Assembly: GCF_001518815.1 (NCBI RefSeq)
Contig: NZ_CP013987.1
Span: 4,734,501-4,798,500 of the forward strand
From: Pseudomonas oryzihabitans
GTDB lineage: Bacteria; Pseudomonadota; Gammaproteobacteria; Pseudomonadales; Pseudomonadaceae
Reading direction: 5' to 3'
DNA length: 64,000 nt
The notes below the pieces were generated by a model. It searched no databases and had not been told where the DNA came from. It was given only the letters and a program-made list of their open reading frames with translations. Positions 27,306 through 37,030 of this stretch are shown piece by piece. The stretch's first letter is position 1, and each line of letters starts with the position of its first letter. A program made the position numbers and the translations under genes.

Positions 27306-28801
27306 ACTTGCCCAGCGCCCCGGACGCCGTCCTGCCGCTGTTCCTCGAACTGGCACAACTCGATGATCCCACGTCGCTCGCAACGGCCCTGGTCGACGGT
27401 ATCTGCCGGCTGAGCCGCCTCGACCTGGTGCAGTACTACCGCCTCGACGCCACCCATACTCAATTGGTAAGGCTCGCCCAGAGCCTGGATGGCACCGCCG
27501 CCCTGACCGGCGAAGCGCTGCCTCTGGAACAGGAAAGCCTGCTGCAGTACTGCCTGACACAGAATCGCAGTCTGCACCTGCGCGAACTGGATCCACTGCT
27601 ACACGCCTCCGCCTTCCTGCCCGGCGAAGGCTGGCGCAGTCTTGGCTGCCTTCCCTTGAGCGGTCCTACCGGCCACGTCGAGGGCTTGCTGGTGCAGGCC
27701 AGTCGCACCACTCGATTGCTGGAAGACCATGCCGAACTCCTGACGGCGCTCGGCCGCTTCGCCCTGGCGCAGAGCCAGCTGCTGGAGCGGGCCCAGGCGG
27801 CGCCCATGACGAGCGCCGCAGCGCTACCCGTTACAGCGGCTGCGACAGCCGATGGCTTCGGCATGATCGGCAACGGCGACGCCATGCGGCAGGTCCATCG
27901 GCTGATCGGCAAGATACTGCATACCTCCATCACCGTGCTGCTGACCGGCGAGACCGGAACCGGCAAGGAGCTGGTGGCCCGAGCCATCCACGAGCGTGGC
28001 TCGCGCCGCACCCAGCCCTTCGTGGTACAGAACTGCGCCGCCCTGCCCGAGCACCTTCTGGAAAGCGAACTCTTCGGCTACCGCAAGGGTGCCTTTACCG
28101 GTGCCGAGCGCGACCGCACCGGCCTCTTCGATGCAGCCAATGGCGGCACCCTGTTTCTCGACGAGATAGGCGACATGCCGCTGGCCCTGCAGGCCAAGCT
28201 CCTGCGCGTGTTGCAGGAAGGCGAGGTGCGGCCGCTGGGCAGCACCGAGACCCACCGAGTGGATGTTCGCATCATCGCGGCTACCCATCGCCATCTGCTG
28301 CGCCTGGTCGAACAGGGGACCTTCCGTGAAGACCTCTACTATCGCCTGACCCACTTTCCTATCCAGCTGCCACCCCTGCGCGAGCGGGGTGAAGACCTGC
28401 CGCTGCTGGCCCGGCATTTCGCCGACCAGGCCTGCGCCTGCCTGCAGCGCTCGCGCTGCCGCTGGTCCAGCGCGGCCCTGGACCTGCTGGTGGGCCACGC
28501 CTTTCCGGGCAACGTTCGCGAACTCAAGGGCCTGGTGGAGCGCGCCGTCCTGCTCTGCGAAGGCAACGAGTTGTTGCCAGAGCACTTCGCCATTCGCCCC
28601 ACCACGCTCGGCGCGGGTACCAGCAGCCTGACCTTGCGTGAGCGCCTGGATCAGCTCGAACGCGGCCTGCTGGTGGACTGCCTGCGCAAGAACCGTGGCA
28701 ACCAGACCCAGGCTGCCCAAGAGCTGGGACTGCCGCGCCGCACCCTGCTCTATCGCCTGCAGCGACTGAGCATCCGCAGTGCCGACCTGCAACTTTCCTG
28801 A
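27302..28801 (+). CDS. Sigma-54-dependent activator, Sfa2-like
   Basis: A 499-residue bacterial enhancer-binding protein. Residues about 10-170 form a GAF-like sensory domain; the AAA+ domain follows with Walker [20 protein letters not shown] near 216, the sigma-54 contact motif GAFTGA near 262, and Walker [16 protein letters not shown] Fis-type helix-turn-helix ([23 protein letters not shown]) ends the protein. The intact GAFTGA means it should activate RpoN promoters. Its place after clpV matches sfa2 of HSI-II. No sigma-54 promoter pattern was found before tssA, so targets may be hcp/vgrG loci elsewhere. Confidence 0.92.
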   Translation: MNLPSAPDAVLPLFLELAQLDDPTSLATALVDGICRLSRLDLVQYYRLDATHTQLVRLAQSLDGTAALTGEALPLEQESLLQYCLTQNRSLHLRELDPLLHASAFLPGEGWRSLGCLPLSGPTGHVEGLLVQASRTTRLLEDHAELLTALGRFALAQSQLLERAQAAPMTSAAALPVTAAATADGFGMIGNGDAMRQVHRLIGKILHTSITVLLTGETGTGKELVARAIHERGSRRTQPFVVQNCAALPEHLLESELFGYRKGAFTGAERDRTGLFDAANGGTLFLDEIGDMPLALQAKLLRVLQEGEVRPLGSTETHRVDVRIIAATHRHLLRLVEQGTFREDLYYRLTHFPIQLPPLRERGEDLPLLARHFADQACACLQRSRCRWSSAALDLLVGHAFPGNVRELKGLVERAVLLCEGNELLPEHFAIRPTTLGAGTSSLTLRERLDQLERGLLVDCLRKNRGNQTQAAQELGLPRRTLLYRLQRLSIRSADLQLS

Positions 28802-28810
28802 GGGATCGCC

Positions 28811-28939
28811 ATGTCTTCGCCACTTCGCCTACTGCTGCTTATGACCCTGTTGGCCCTGGCAGCCTGCCATTCGACGCCCAAGGACCTGCAGGACTATCGC
28901 CCACTGGGCGAGCCCCAGACGCCCCACCGCCTCACCTAG
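28811..28939 (+). CDS. Tiny T6SS-linked lipoprotein (OrfX-like)
   Basis: A 42-codon gene in the 152-bp gap between the activator and fha genes. The product begins MSSPLRLLLLMTLLALAAC, a lipoprotein signal with lipobox LAAC and lipidation Cys19, leaving a 24-residue mature peptide rich in Pro (CHSTPKDLQDYRPLGEPQTP). There is no Asp at +2, so outer membrane sorting is expected. P. aeruginosa HSI-II has a small orfX at the same place. Function is unknown. Confidence 0.75.
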   Translation: MSSPLRLLLLMTLLALAACHSTPKDLQDYRPLGEPQTPHRLT

Positions 28940-28953
28940 GACAGGACATCACC

Positions 28954-30144
28954 ATGGAACTGGTATTCGATCTGGTCGGCAGCCGGGAGTACACGCCCGG
29001 GCTGCTCACCCAAAAGACCTTTCGCCACGTCGGCGGACTTATCGGCCGCAGCGAAGACTGCGACTGGTATCTACCCGATCCGCAGCGGGTGCTGTCCAAT
29101 CAGCATGCCCGTATCAGCTACAGCGACGGCGACTACTTCCTTACCGACCTGAGTAGCAACGGCATTGCACTTGCCGACGGTCAACGCCTGTCCAAGGGCG
29201 AACCCTGGCGTATCCAGCATGGCCAGACCTTCACCTTGGGCAGCTTCGCCCTGGCCGCGCGGCTGATCCGCGATCCGGCCGGCTTCGCCGACGACTTCAA
29301 GGTTCCCGCCAGTCCGCATGGCCTCATCCCGGACGATGCCTTTCTCGAACTGGATCCGCTGCAGGCATTGGAACGCCGCGATCCTCACGGCCTCGACGAA
29401 CTCGCTGGGCTGGACTCCTTCACCAGCGACAGCACCCGCAGCGACTATGCCCGGGTCGAGCTGGACAGTCTGGGGGTTCCCGCGCTGGTCGAGGATGCCA
29501 CCCCTCAACAGCAGGAGCGCCCCAGCGTTGCGCCACCCCAGCAGGCACCGGAATTCTGGAAGGCCTTCGGCGAGGCGCTGGGGCTGGAGCTTGCTGAGCT
29601 TGGCAAGGACGCGCGCGAAGCCCTGGCGGTCAAGGTCGCTCATTTGCTGCGCCTGGCCACCCAGGGCCTGCACGGCGGCCTGCGGACCCGCAACGAGACG
29701 CGCAATGAATTGCGCCTGCCACTCACCACGGTACAGAACAGTGGCAACAATCCCCTCACGTTTGCCGCTGACGGCGATGCGGCCCTGCGGCAGCTGCTAC
29801 GTCCGGACGTAGCCGGCCAGCTGCCGGCGGATCAGGCACTGCTCCGCGCCTGTCGGGAACTGCAGGCCCATCAGGTCGGACTGGTAGCGGCCAGTCGTCA
29901 GGCGGTGCTGGCCACGCTCGATCAGTTGGCCCCCGAACAGTGCGCAGCCCGCTTGGAACGCGACGGCCGGCGCCTGCGCTGGGGCCGTGACGCCAAGCTC
30001 TGGCGTGCCTGGCAGCGCCAGTATCACGACCTGCGCCAGGACGACGACTGGCGCGAGCGGCTGTTCGCCAAGGACTTCGCCCAGGCCTACACCGACCAGG
30101 TCCGTCTCATCGCCACTCTTCAACCCACCCAGCAAGGACGCTGA
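28954..30144 (+). CDS. tagH: T6SS forkhead-associated protein (Fha/TagH)
   Basis: A 396-residue cytoplasmic protein. The N-terminal FHA domain (about residues 15-100) has its phosphothreonine-binding signature: GGLIGRSEDCDWYL, LSNQHARISY, and DLSSNGI. The C-terminal 190 residues are the T6SS-associated FHA C-terminal domain (FWKAFGEALGLELAEL to the end). Together with the Stk1 kinase and Stp1 phosphatase it forms a threonine-phosphorylation pathway that promotes T6SS assembly; the phosphorylated partner here is inferred. It matches fha2 in HSI-II. Confidence 0.93.
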   Translation: MELVFDLVGSREYTPGLLTQKTFRHVGGLIGRSEDCDWYLPDPQRVLSNQHARISYSDGDYFLTDLSSNGIALADGQRLSKGEPWRIQHGQTFTLGSFALAARLIRDPAGFADDFKVPASPHGLIPDDAFLELDPLQALERRDPHGLDELAGLDSFTSDSTRSDYARVELDSLGVPALVEDATPQQQERPSVAPPQQAPEFWKAFGEALGLELAELGKDAREALAVKVAHLLRLATQGLHGGLRTRNETRNELRLPLTTVQNSGNNPLTFAADGDAALRQLLRPDVAGQLPADQALLRACRELQAHQVGLVAASRQAVLATLDQLAPEQCAARLERDGRRLRWGRDAKLWRAWQRQYHDLRQDDDWRERLFAKDFAQAYTDQVRLIATLQPTQQGR

Positions 30145-30145
30145 C

Positions 30146-30616
30146 ATGACCACCCTATTGCGCCTTGGCGCGCTCTGCCTGGCCCTGCTGCTGGGCGCCT
30201 GCACCAGCCAGACAGCCCCGGCACCGACCCGTCTCGACCTGATTCTGAGCGGCGCTGACGATCTCAATCCTGATCTGAATGGGCGGCCCTCGCCGCTGGT
30301 GGTTCGCCTGATCGAACTGAAGAAGCCGGTCAGCTTCGAGAACGCCGATTTTTTTGCGCTCTATGAAAACGCCAAGCAGACCCTTGCCCCGGACTGGGTC
30401 GCCGAGGAGGAGATTGAACTGCGGCCCGGCGAGGCGCGGCAACTCAAGCTCAGGGTGCAAGACGACAGTTGCTACATCGGCATCTACGGCGCCTATCGCA
30501 ACCTGAGCGGCACTCAGTGGCGCCAGGTCATCCAGCTCAAGCCCAATGCCCTGGCCCAGCTTCGTCTGAAGTTTATGGCCGACGGTATCCAGGCCGATCC
30601 GGCTGGCAAGGAGTAG
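30146..30616 (+). CDS. tssJ: T6SS outer-membrane lipoprotein TssJ
   Basis: A 156-residue lipoprotein with signal sequence and lipobox LLGAC (Cys19, next residue Thr, so outer-membrane retention). The mature transthyretin-like domain includes LILSGADDLNPDLNGRPSPLVVRLIELK and is typical of TssJ/SciN. It anchors the TssJLM trans-envelope complex by binding the periplasmic part of TssM. It starts two bases after the fha stop and is followed by tssK within four bases. Confidence 0.94.
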   Translation: MTTLLRLGALCLALLLGACTSQTAPAPTRLDLILSGADDLNPDLNGRPSPLVVRLIELKKPVSFENADFFALYENAKQTLAPDWVAEEEIELRPGEARQLKLRVQDDSCYIGIYGAYRNLSGTQWRQVIQLKPNALAQLRLKFMADGIQADPAGKE

Positions 30617-30619
30617 GCC

Positions 30620-31951
30620 ATGCAACAGCTCAAGGTGATCTGGCAGGAAGGCATGCTGCTGCGGCCGCAGCATTTCCAACAGAGCGACCGCTATCACGCC
30701 CAGCAACTGCAGACCCGCACCCGCCGTCTCGGCGAGCCCGCCTGGGGCTTCTTCGAGCTGAACCTCGACCGCCAGTTCCTCGCCATGGGCAAGGTGGTGG
30801 TCAACCAGGCCAGCGGCATCCTGCCCGATGGCAGCCTGTTCGAACTGGGTGCCGAAGGCGAGCCCCTAGCCCTCGATGTACCCGCCACTACTCGAGACAG
30901 TGCGGTCTGGCTGGCACTGCCGCTGAGCAGTGGCCAGCGCGTGGAAAGCCGTTCGCTCGACCAGGACGACGTCATCGCCCGCTATCTGAGCATCGATAGC
31001 GAGATCGTCGATTCCCATGCTGGCTTTGGCGAGACCGGGGCGGTCAGCTGCGGTCGTCCCGATTTCCGCCTGCTGCTCGACGACCACCCACGCCTGGACG
31101 CCTATGTTCGTCTGCAGGTCTGCCAGCTGCTGGAGACAGCGCCAGACGGCAGCCTGGAATTGGATACCTCCTTCAGCCCCAGCGTCATCCAGGTGCGGGC
31201 CGCAGAATTCTTGCTGGCAGGCCTCAAGGAGATCGTCACCCTGCTCGCCCATCGTGGCGAGGTGCTGGCGCAACGGCTACGCCAGGCCGGCAGCCTGGGC
31301 ACGGCGGAAATCGGTGACTTCCTGCTGCTGCAACTGGTCAATCGCCACGAGGCGGTCCTGCGGCACTGCCTGGAGTACGAGCAACTGCATCCGCGCAGCC
31401 TCTTTCGCGAATTGCTTGCCCTGCATGGCGAGCTGGCCACCTTCGCGACCGCCAACAAGCGCCCCGATCTGGATCTGCACTATCGCCACGCCGATCAGGC
31501 GGGCTGCTTCGCACCGCTGTTCCAGGCCCTGCGTCAGGCGCTGTCCATGGTGCTCGAACAGCACGCCCTGCCGCTGCCCCTGCAACAGCGTCAGTACGGC
31601 ATCCAGGTCGCACCGCTGCAAGACCATGGCCTCTTGGCCAACGCCAGTTTCGTGCTGATCGCCGGCGCCGAGTGCAGCACCGAGGAACTGCGTCAGCGCC
31701 TGCCAGCGCACCTCAAGGTCGGCCCCGTGGAGCGTATCCGCCAGCTGGTCAACCTGCATCTGCCAGGGCTGGCACTCAAGCCTCTACCCGTCGCACCGCG
31801 CCAACTGCCCTTCCACACCGACAAGGCCTATTTCGCCCTCGAACTCAACGCTACCGACATCGCCCAGCTCGAGCAGTCCGGCGGCTTCGCCTTCCATGTA
31901 TCCGGCACCTTCCCGGGCCTCGATCTCGCCTTCTGGGCGATCAGGAGCTAA
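30620..31951 (+). CDS. tssK: T6SS baseplate-membrane connector TssK
   Basis: A 443-residue cytoplasmic protein (VasE/ImpJ family) that links the TssEFG baseplate to the TssLM inner-membrane complex. The N-terminus VIWQEGMLLRPQHFQQSDRYHAQQL is the family hallmark; VGPVERIRQLVNLHLPGLALKPLPVAPRQLPFH near the end is also typical. Length is normal. It lies between tssJ and tssL with gaps of three and two bases. Confidence 0.96.
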   Translation: MQQLKVIWQEGMLLRPQHFQQSDRYHAQQLQTRTRRLGEPAWGFFELNLDRQFLAMGKVVVNQASGILPDGSLFELGAEGEPLALDVPATTRDSAVWLALPLSSGQRVESRSLDQDDVIARYLSIDSEIVDSHAGFGETGAVSCGRPDFRLLLDDHPRLDAYVRLQVCQLLETAPDGSLELDTSFSPSVIQVRAAEFLLAGLKEIVTLLAHRGEVLAQRLRQAGSLGTAEIGDFLLLQLVNRHEAVLRHCLEYEQLHPRSLFRELLALHGELATFATANKRPDLDLHYRHADQAGCFAPLFQALRQALSMVLEQHALPLPLQQRQYGIQVAPLQDHGLLANASFVLIAGAECSTEELRQRLPAHLKVGPVERIRQLVNLHLPGLALKPLPVAPRQLPFHTDKAYFALELNATDIAQLEQSGGFAFHVSGTFPGLDLAFWAIRS

Positions 31952-31953
31952 GC

Positions 31954-32841
31954 ATGCATACCTCAACCGACTATGGTCGGGACGACAGGACCGTGGTGCT
32001 CAGCCGCCATAGCCAGGGCCCGGCCGCCCCGCGCAGCCCGCTCACCGATTTCGCCGAACCCCCGCGCTACGCCCAGCTCGAAGAACGCATGGTCCAGGCC
32101 GCCCGGCTGCGGCCAGGCGAGACGCTGAATCCGAGCATCAACGCCATGGTAGGGGCGGCCGCCCCCCTGCTATCGGAGGTAGTGCGTCTGCGTCAGAGCT
32201 ATGCCGCAGAAGACCTGCACGTCCTCAAGGAGCGCCTGGCCGCCAGCCTGCGCCTGTTCGAACAGCGCGCCCTGGCTGATGGACTGGACAGCGGCGAGGT
32301 CATGGCTGCGCGCTATGCCCTCTGTACCACGGTCGACGAGGCGGTGGTCACCACCCCTTGGGGCAATGCCGGCGACTGGTCGCAGTTCAGCCTGCTGAGC
32401 AGCTTTCACAACGAGACCTTTGGCGGCGAGAAGTTCTTCCTGCTGCTCGAACGCCTCAGTCGCAATCCGGCCAAGCACCTCGCGCTGCTGGAATTGCTCT
32501 ACCTCTGCCTGGCCCTGGGCTTCGAAGGCAAATACCGCGTCCTGCCGCGCGGCATGGTCGAGCTGGAGGCCATCCGCGACGGCCTCTATCGGCAGCTCCG
32601 CCAGCTGCGTGGCGATGTTCCACGCGAATTGTCGCCGCACTGGCAGGGACTGGATGCCCGACCGCGGCGACTGATACGGCTGGTGCCCTGGTGGCTGGTC
32701 GGCCTCTTCACCCTGATCTGCCTGAGCAGCCTCTACGGCGGCTTCCGCCTGGTGCTGGAGCAGCAGCGCGACGGCCTGCTGGAGGGCTATCCCGGTCGCC
32801 CTGCCGTCGCCGCGCCTGCGGCCCTCCCCTCCACAATCTGA
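31954..32841 (+). CDS. tssL: T6SS inner-membrane protein TssL (DotU family)
   Basis: A 295-residue protein with an N-terminal variable region, a cytoplasmic DotU hook domain (about residues 55-225; NPSINAMVGAAAPLLSEVVRL and HNETFGGEKFFLLLERL) and one C-terminal membrane helix (WWLVGLFTLICLSSLYGGFRL, about 248-268). The roughly 27-residue periplasmic tail has no OmpA/peptidoglycan-binding domain, so wall anchoring must be provided in another way, as with other short TssL proteins. Confidence 0.95.
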   Translation: MHTSTDYGRDDRTVVLSRHSQGPAAPRSPLTDFAEPPRYAQLEERMVQAARLRPGETLNPSINAMVGAAAPLLSEVVRLRQSYAAEDLHVLKERLAASLRLFEQRALADGLDSGEVMAARYALCTTVDEAVVTTPWGNAGDWSQFSLLSSFHNETFGGEKFFLLLERLSRNPAKHLALLELLYLCLALGFEGKYRVLPRGMVELEAIRDGLYRQLRQLRGDVPRELSPHWQGLDARPRRLIRLVPWWLVGLFTLICLSSLYGGFRLVLEQQRDGLLEGYPGRPAVAAPAALPSTI

Positions 32842-32855
32842 TACGGAGCGCACCC

Positions 32856-35800
32856 ATGAAAGGATTCATCTCTGCACTCGGGCGGGTGCTGCGCCGCCCC
32901 TGGATCTGGACACTGCTGGCGGTCCTAGGGCTAGGCAGCCTGGTCTGGACCCTGGGTCCGCTGCTGGCCTTCGCCGGCCATAGTCCTTGGGCTTCGATTA
33001 CCCACCGCCTGGCTACCCTTTGCGGTCTATTCCTGGCCTGGGGCCTGGCCATGGTACTGCTGCAAAGCTGGCAGCAGCGCCAACGCCGGCAGCGCCTGGC
33101 CAGCGAGGAAGGCCAGCATGACCAGGAGCGTGCCGAACGCATCGATGGCGAGGCCCACGAACTGCAGACCCGTGCTCGCGCCGCCTACCGCACCCTGCAC
33201 GGTGCCGGCCTCTACCGGGGGCGTAGCCCGCGTTGGCGGCGCGAGCTGCCGCACTACCTGCTGCTGGGTCCGGAAGGCGCAGGCAAGACCTCGCTGCTGG
33301 ACTTCTCCGGTCTGGAGTTTCCGCTCAACACAGAGCGCTCTCGGCTGACCCGTGACATCAGCGGCACCCGGCATTGCGACTGGTACTTCGCCGAACAGGG
33401 CGTGCTGCTGGACACCGCCGGCCGCTATCTGACCCAGGGCGACGCTCCAGTGGACGGCAGCGCCTGGCAGACCCTGCTGCGGCTGCTACGCCGCCAGCGG
33501 CGTAGCCGTCCGCTCAACGGCATCCTCGTCACCCTGGCGGTAGAGCAGCTGGCTGGCGGCAACGAAGTTGCCCTGGAAACCCTGGCGCGCCAGGTACGCG
33601 CCCGGCTGCACGAGGTGGCACGAGAACTCAAGGTCGAGGTGCCCGTCTACCTGGTGCTGACCCAGGCCGATCGTCTACCTGGCTTCGAGGCCTTCTTCGA
33701 GGGTCTCTCCCGCGAGGAAAGCGAGCAGGTGCTGGGCACCACCTTTCGTGAAGCCCAAGACGGCACTGACCCCGGTGTGCTACGCCAGGAGTTCGAGGAA
33801 TTGCTGCGCCGGCTCAACAGCCAGGTCATCCCGCGCATCCACCAAGAGCGCGACGGCCAACGCCGCGGCCAGATCCTCGACTTTCCCCATCAGCTGAGCC
33901 GTCTGGCTGACGGCCTCACCCTGTTCGTCGAACTGGCCTTTTCCGGTAATCGCTACCAGCGCGCCGCCCAGTTCCGCGGCTTCTACCTAACCAGCACCCC
34001 GGCGCTGACCCACAGTCTCGACGCCCAGACCCAGGGCATCGGCGATCAGCTTGGCCTACCCAGTACCCTGTTGCCCCGCTACCGCAGCGGTCAGCCGCGC
34101 TTCATCCGCCAGCTGTTCAACCGGGTGATCTTTCCCGAGGCTTCCCTGGCCGGCCTCGATCAGCGTGAGCTGCGCCGCCTGAGCTGGGGGCAGCGCGGTC
34201 TCTATGCCGCAGCCTTGGCTATCCTGGCCCTGGGTGCAGCGCTTTGGACGACCAGCTTCGGTAGCAACCACGAACGCCTGGAACGACTGCGTGAACTGGC
34301 GCAGCACGGCGTACAGGCACGCAGCCAGCTCAAGGCTGGTGCCGATGCCCGTGCCGTCCTGCCGATATTGGACAATGCCTATACTGGCACCCAGGTCTTT
34401 CCTGCGGCTGGCGCCACCTCACTAGGCGAGCACACCGGGCTCTATCAGGGCGATGCGGTACGCCCCACCACCGAGGCAGCCTATCACCAGGCGCTGGAAA
34501 CCTATTTGCTGCCGCGCCTCAAGGCACAGCTGGAGGAGCGCATCCGTGGCAGTCTCGGCGACCGCGAGCGACTGATCGGTTACCTGCGTGCCTACCTGAT
34601 GCTGCAATTGCCCGAGCGCCGGGACGCCCGCGCCTTGCGCGACTGGGCCGCCGCCGACTGGTCGCAGCGCTATCGCGGTGATGCCCTTACCCAGAACAGC
34701 CTGGATACTCACCTGGCCCGGCTGCTTGAACAGGGCTTCGGTACCTATCCGGTGGATGCCCAGTTGGTTAGCCAGGCCCGCCAGGTGCTGCGCAGCGAGT
34801 CACTCGCCGCCGTGGTCTATCGCGTCCTGCGCGACCAGGCCAGCAGCCTCCCGGTCTATCGCCTGAGCCAGCATCTGGGTCCCCAGGCGCTCACGTTCGA
34901 AGGCGCCGACTATCCTATCCCTGGCTTCTATACCCGGCAGGGCTATGCCCAGACCTTTTCCACCCAGGGCCTGGCAGTGATCCGCGACCTAGCCGCCGAC
35001 AACTGGGTACTGGGCGATGGCGACGGCATCACCGGCATGGACCTGCGCCACCTGCAGGTGGAACTCGAACAGCTCTACTTCCGCGACTACGCCAATCAGT
35101 GGAGCGAAGCGCTCGCCCGGGTCACTCTGCAACCGGTAGGCGATGCCAACCAGGGTGCCCTGCTCCTAGCCGGTCTGACCTCGGCCAACTCACCACTGCT
35201 GCAGCTTCTGGTAGAGGTGCGCAACAACACCCGTCTGGCCGCTCCTGCCCAGGAAGCAGCAGCTCAGGGTGAAGCCCTGCCGGACGCCGCGCGCCGCAGT
35301 CTGCAGAATCGCTTCGAGAACCTGAACCGGCTGCTCGATGACCAGGGCGCGCCGGTGGCTGACCTGGCGCCGGCCATGGCCGCGCTCAATGACCTCCAGC
35401 AGCAACTGGCGGGGCTGGCCCATGCCAGCGTCCCGGACCAGGTCGCTTTCGAGCTGGCCAAGACGCGCATGACGGGCAATCGCGATGCGCTGAACAGTGT
35501 GCGCGCCGCCTCCAGTCGTCTACCCACACCGGTCAACGACTGGCTTGGCCTGCTGGTGGACGACAGCTGGCACCTGATCCTCGCTGGCGCCTACGACTAC
35601 ATTAACGCCCGCTACCAGAGTGAGCTGCTGGCAAGCTATCGCAACGGCCTGGACAAGCGTTATCCGTTCAAGGCTGATAGCGAGAGCGACGTTTCCCTCG
35701 CCGACTTCCGCGAGTTCTTCAAGGCCCAGGGCACAGCCGACACCTTTTTCGACACCTATCTCAAGCCCTTCGTGACCCGCAGCGAAAGTGATGCCTATCG

Positions 35801-36299
35801 CCCGCGCAGCATCGATGGTCACAGCCTGCCGCTGTCACGTGACTTTCTCGCCCAGATGGGTCGCACCCAGCAGATCCGCCGCGGCTTCTTTGCCGAGAAT
35901 CCAGCCGAGCCCGGCATCGTCTTCAAGCTCGAACCCTATTCCCTCGATCCAAATCTGACCCGCGCCGACCTGAACATCGGTAAGGAACGTCTGGAATATC
36001 GTCATGGCCCCATCGTCGCCACCACCTTTCGCTGGCCGCAGAACGATGCCCTGAGGACCACCCTGGTACTGGAAGAGCTAGGCGGACGGCGCGTCGGCCT
36101 TGAGCAGGATGGCAGCGCCTGGTCGCTGTTCCGTCTGCTGGATCGCATGAAGCTGCAACAGCACAGCGCCCGCGACGTGTTGCTGGTGCAGGCGGATCTG
36201 GATGGTCGCCATGCCGGTTACCTGCTGTCCAGCCAGCGTTCCCCCAACCCCTTCGACCTGGCCACCCTGCGCGGCTTCAGGCTGCCGGAGCGCCTCTGA
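32856..36299 (+). CDS. tssM: T6SS inner-membrane protein TssM (IcmF family)
   Basis: An 1147-residue scaffold of the trans-envelope complex. Membrane helices are at about 17-40 and 52-70, with a third near 447-468 (GLYAAALAILALGAALW). The cytoplasmic loop has an intact Walker A (GPEGAGKTS, 138-146), so this is a nucleotide-binding type TssM. The large C-terminal part is periplasmic and contacts TssJ. The ATG at 32856 begins MKGFISALGRVLRRP; longer readings lie within tssL. The stop overlaps the next ATG (TGATG). Confidence 0.96.
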   Translation: MKGFISALGRVLRRPWIWTLLAVLGLGSLVWTLGPLLAFAGHSPWASITHRLATLCGLFLAWGLAMVLLQSWQQRQRRQRLASEEGQHDQERAERIDGEAHELQTRARAAYRTLHGAGLYRGRSPRWRRELPHYLLLGPEGAGKTSLLDFSGLEFPLNTERSRLTRDISGTRHCDWYFAEQGVLLDTAGRYLTQGDAPVDGSAWQTLLRLLRRQRRSRPLNGILVTLAVEQLAGGNEVALETLARQVRARLHEVARELKVEVPVYLVLTQADRLPGFEAFFEGLSREESEQVLGTTFREAQDGTDPGVLRQEFEELLRRLNSQVIPRIHQERDGQRRGQILDFPHQLSRLADGLTLFVELAFSGNRYQRAAQFRGFYLTSTPALTHSLDAQTQGIGDQLGLPSTLLPRYRSGQPRFIRQLFNRVIFPEASLAGLDQRELRRLSWGQRGLYAAALAILALGAALWTTSFGSNHERLERLRELAQHGVQARSQLKAGADARAVLPILDNAYTGTQVFPAAGATSLGEHTGLYQGDAVRPTTEAAYHQALETYLLPRLKAQLEERIRGSLGDRERLIGYLRAYLMLQLPERRDARALRDWAAADWSQRYRGDALTQNSLDTHLARLLEQGFGTYPVDAQLVSQARQVLRSESLAAVVYRVLRDQASSLPVYRLSQHLGPQALTFEGADYPIPGFYTRQGYAQTFSTQGLAVIRDLAADNWVLGDGDGITGMDLRHLQVELEQLYFRDYANQWSEALARVTLQPVGDANQGALLLAGLTSANSPLLQLLVEVRNNTRLAAPAQEAAAQGEALPDAARRSLQNRFENLNRLLDDQGAPVADLAPAMAALNDLQQQLAGLAHASVPDQVAFELAKTRMTGNRDALNSVRAASSRLPTPVNDWLGLLVDDSWHLILAGAYDYINARYQSELLASYRNGLDKRYPFKADSESDVSLADFREFFKAQGTADTFFDTYLKPFVTRSESDAYRPRSIDGHSLPLSRDFLAQMGRTQQIRRGFFAENPAEPGIVFKLEPYSLDPNLTRADLNIGKERLEYRHGPIVATTFRWPQNDALRTTLVLEELGGRRVGLEQDGSAWSLFRLLDRMKLQQHSARDVLLVQADLDGRHAGYLLSSQRSPNPFDLATLRGFRLPERL

Positions 36300-37030
36300 T
36301 GGCGAAGGCCCTGAGCTGTGCGCGTACCCACCCGGGCAAGGTACGCGCCCACAACGAGGATGCCCTGCTGGAGCGTGCCAGCGACGGTCTCTGGGTCGTC
36401 GCCGATGGCATGGGCGGCCATCAGGATGGCGCACGCGCCAGTCGCCTGGTCGTCGAGCGACTCGCCGAGACGCCCCTGAGCGGCAGCCTCGATCAGCGCC
36501 TGGAGCAAGTGCGTTGGGTACTTCACGACATCAATCGACGGCTCACCCAGGACCTTACCGTCATTGCCGACGGTACCTCACGACTGATAGGTACCACGGT
36601 GGTAGCGCTGTTGCTCGTCGATAGCCAGGCCGCCTGTGTCTGGGCAGGCGATAGCCGTGCCTATCTCTGGCATGGGCATCAGCTCTATCAGTTGACCCGC
36701 GACCACCGCCTGCAGGAACGCCTGATCGACATCGACGGCCTCAGCCCGCAGCAGGCGATACGCCACCCTCGAGCCCACGCCCTGACCCAGGCCCTGGGCG
36801 CCCGGAATGTCGTGGCGCTGGACGTCGTCCGCTTCGACCTGCAATCCGGCGATCGCCTGCTGCTCAGCAGCGACGGCCTGCATGGCGGGCTGGAGGAGCG
36901 CGCCTTGGGCGCTGCGCTTTCCTTGCCGTCACCGGTACTGGCCCTGGAACGACTACTCGATGGCGTCCTTCAGGGCCCCGCGCGCGACAACCTCACCGCT
37001 ATTGTCATCCATCCCCAGGAGGTCGCATGA
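36299..37030 (+). CDS. PP2C-type serine/threonine phosphatase of the T6SS (Stp1-like)
   Basis: A 243-residue metal-dependent phosphatase. The PP2C motifs are in order: GKVRAHNEDALLER, VVADGMGGHQDGARAS, and GDRLLLSSDGLHGGL, ending with ARDNLTAIVIHP, which supplies the final metal Asp. Length agrees with P. aeruginosa Stp1. It should reverse phosphorylation by the kinase encoded next, with which it overlaps by four bases, and so switch the Fha-dependent T6SS pathway off. Confidence 0.94.
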   Translation: MAKALSCARTHPGKVRAHNEDALLERASDGLWVVADGMGGHQDGARASRLVVERLAETPLSGSLDQRLEQVRWVLHDINRRLTQDLTVIADGTSRLIGTTVVALLLVDSQAACVWAGDSRAYLWHGHQLYQLTRDHRLQERLIDIDGLSPQQAIRHPRAHALTQALGARNVVALDVVRFDLQSGDRLLLSSDGLHGGLEERALGAALSLPSPVLALERLLDGVLQGPARDNLTAIVIHPQEVA

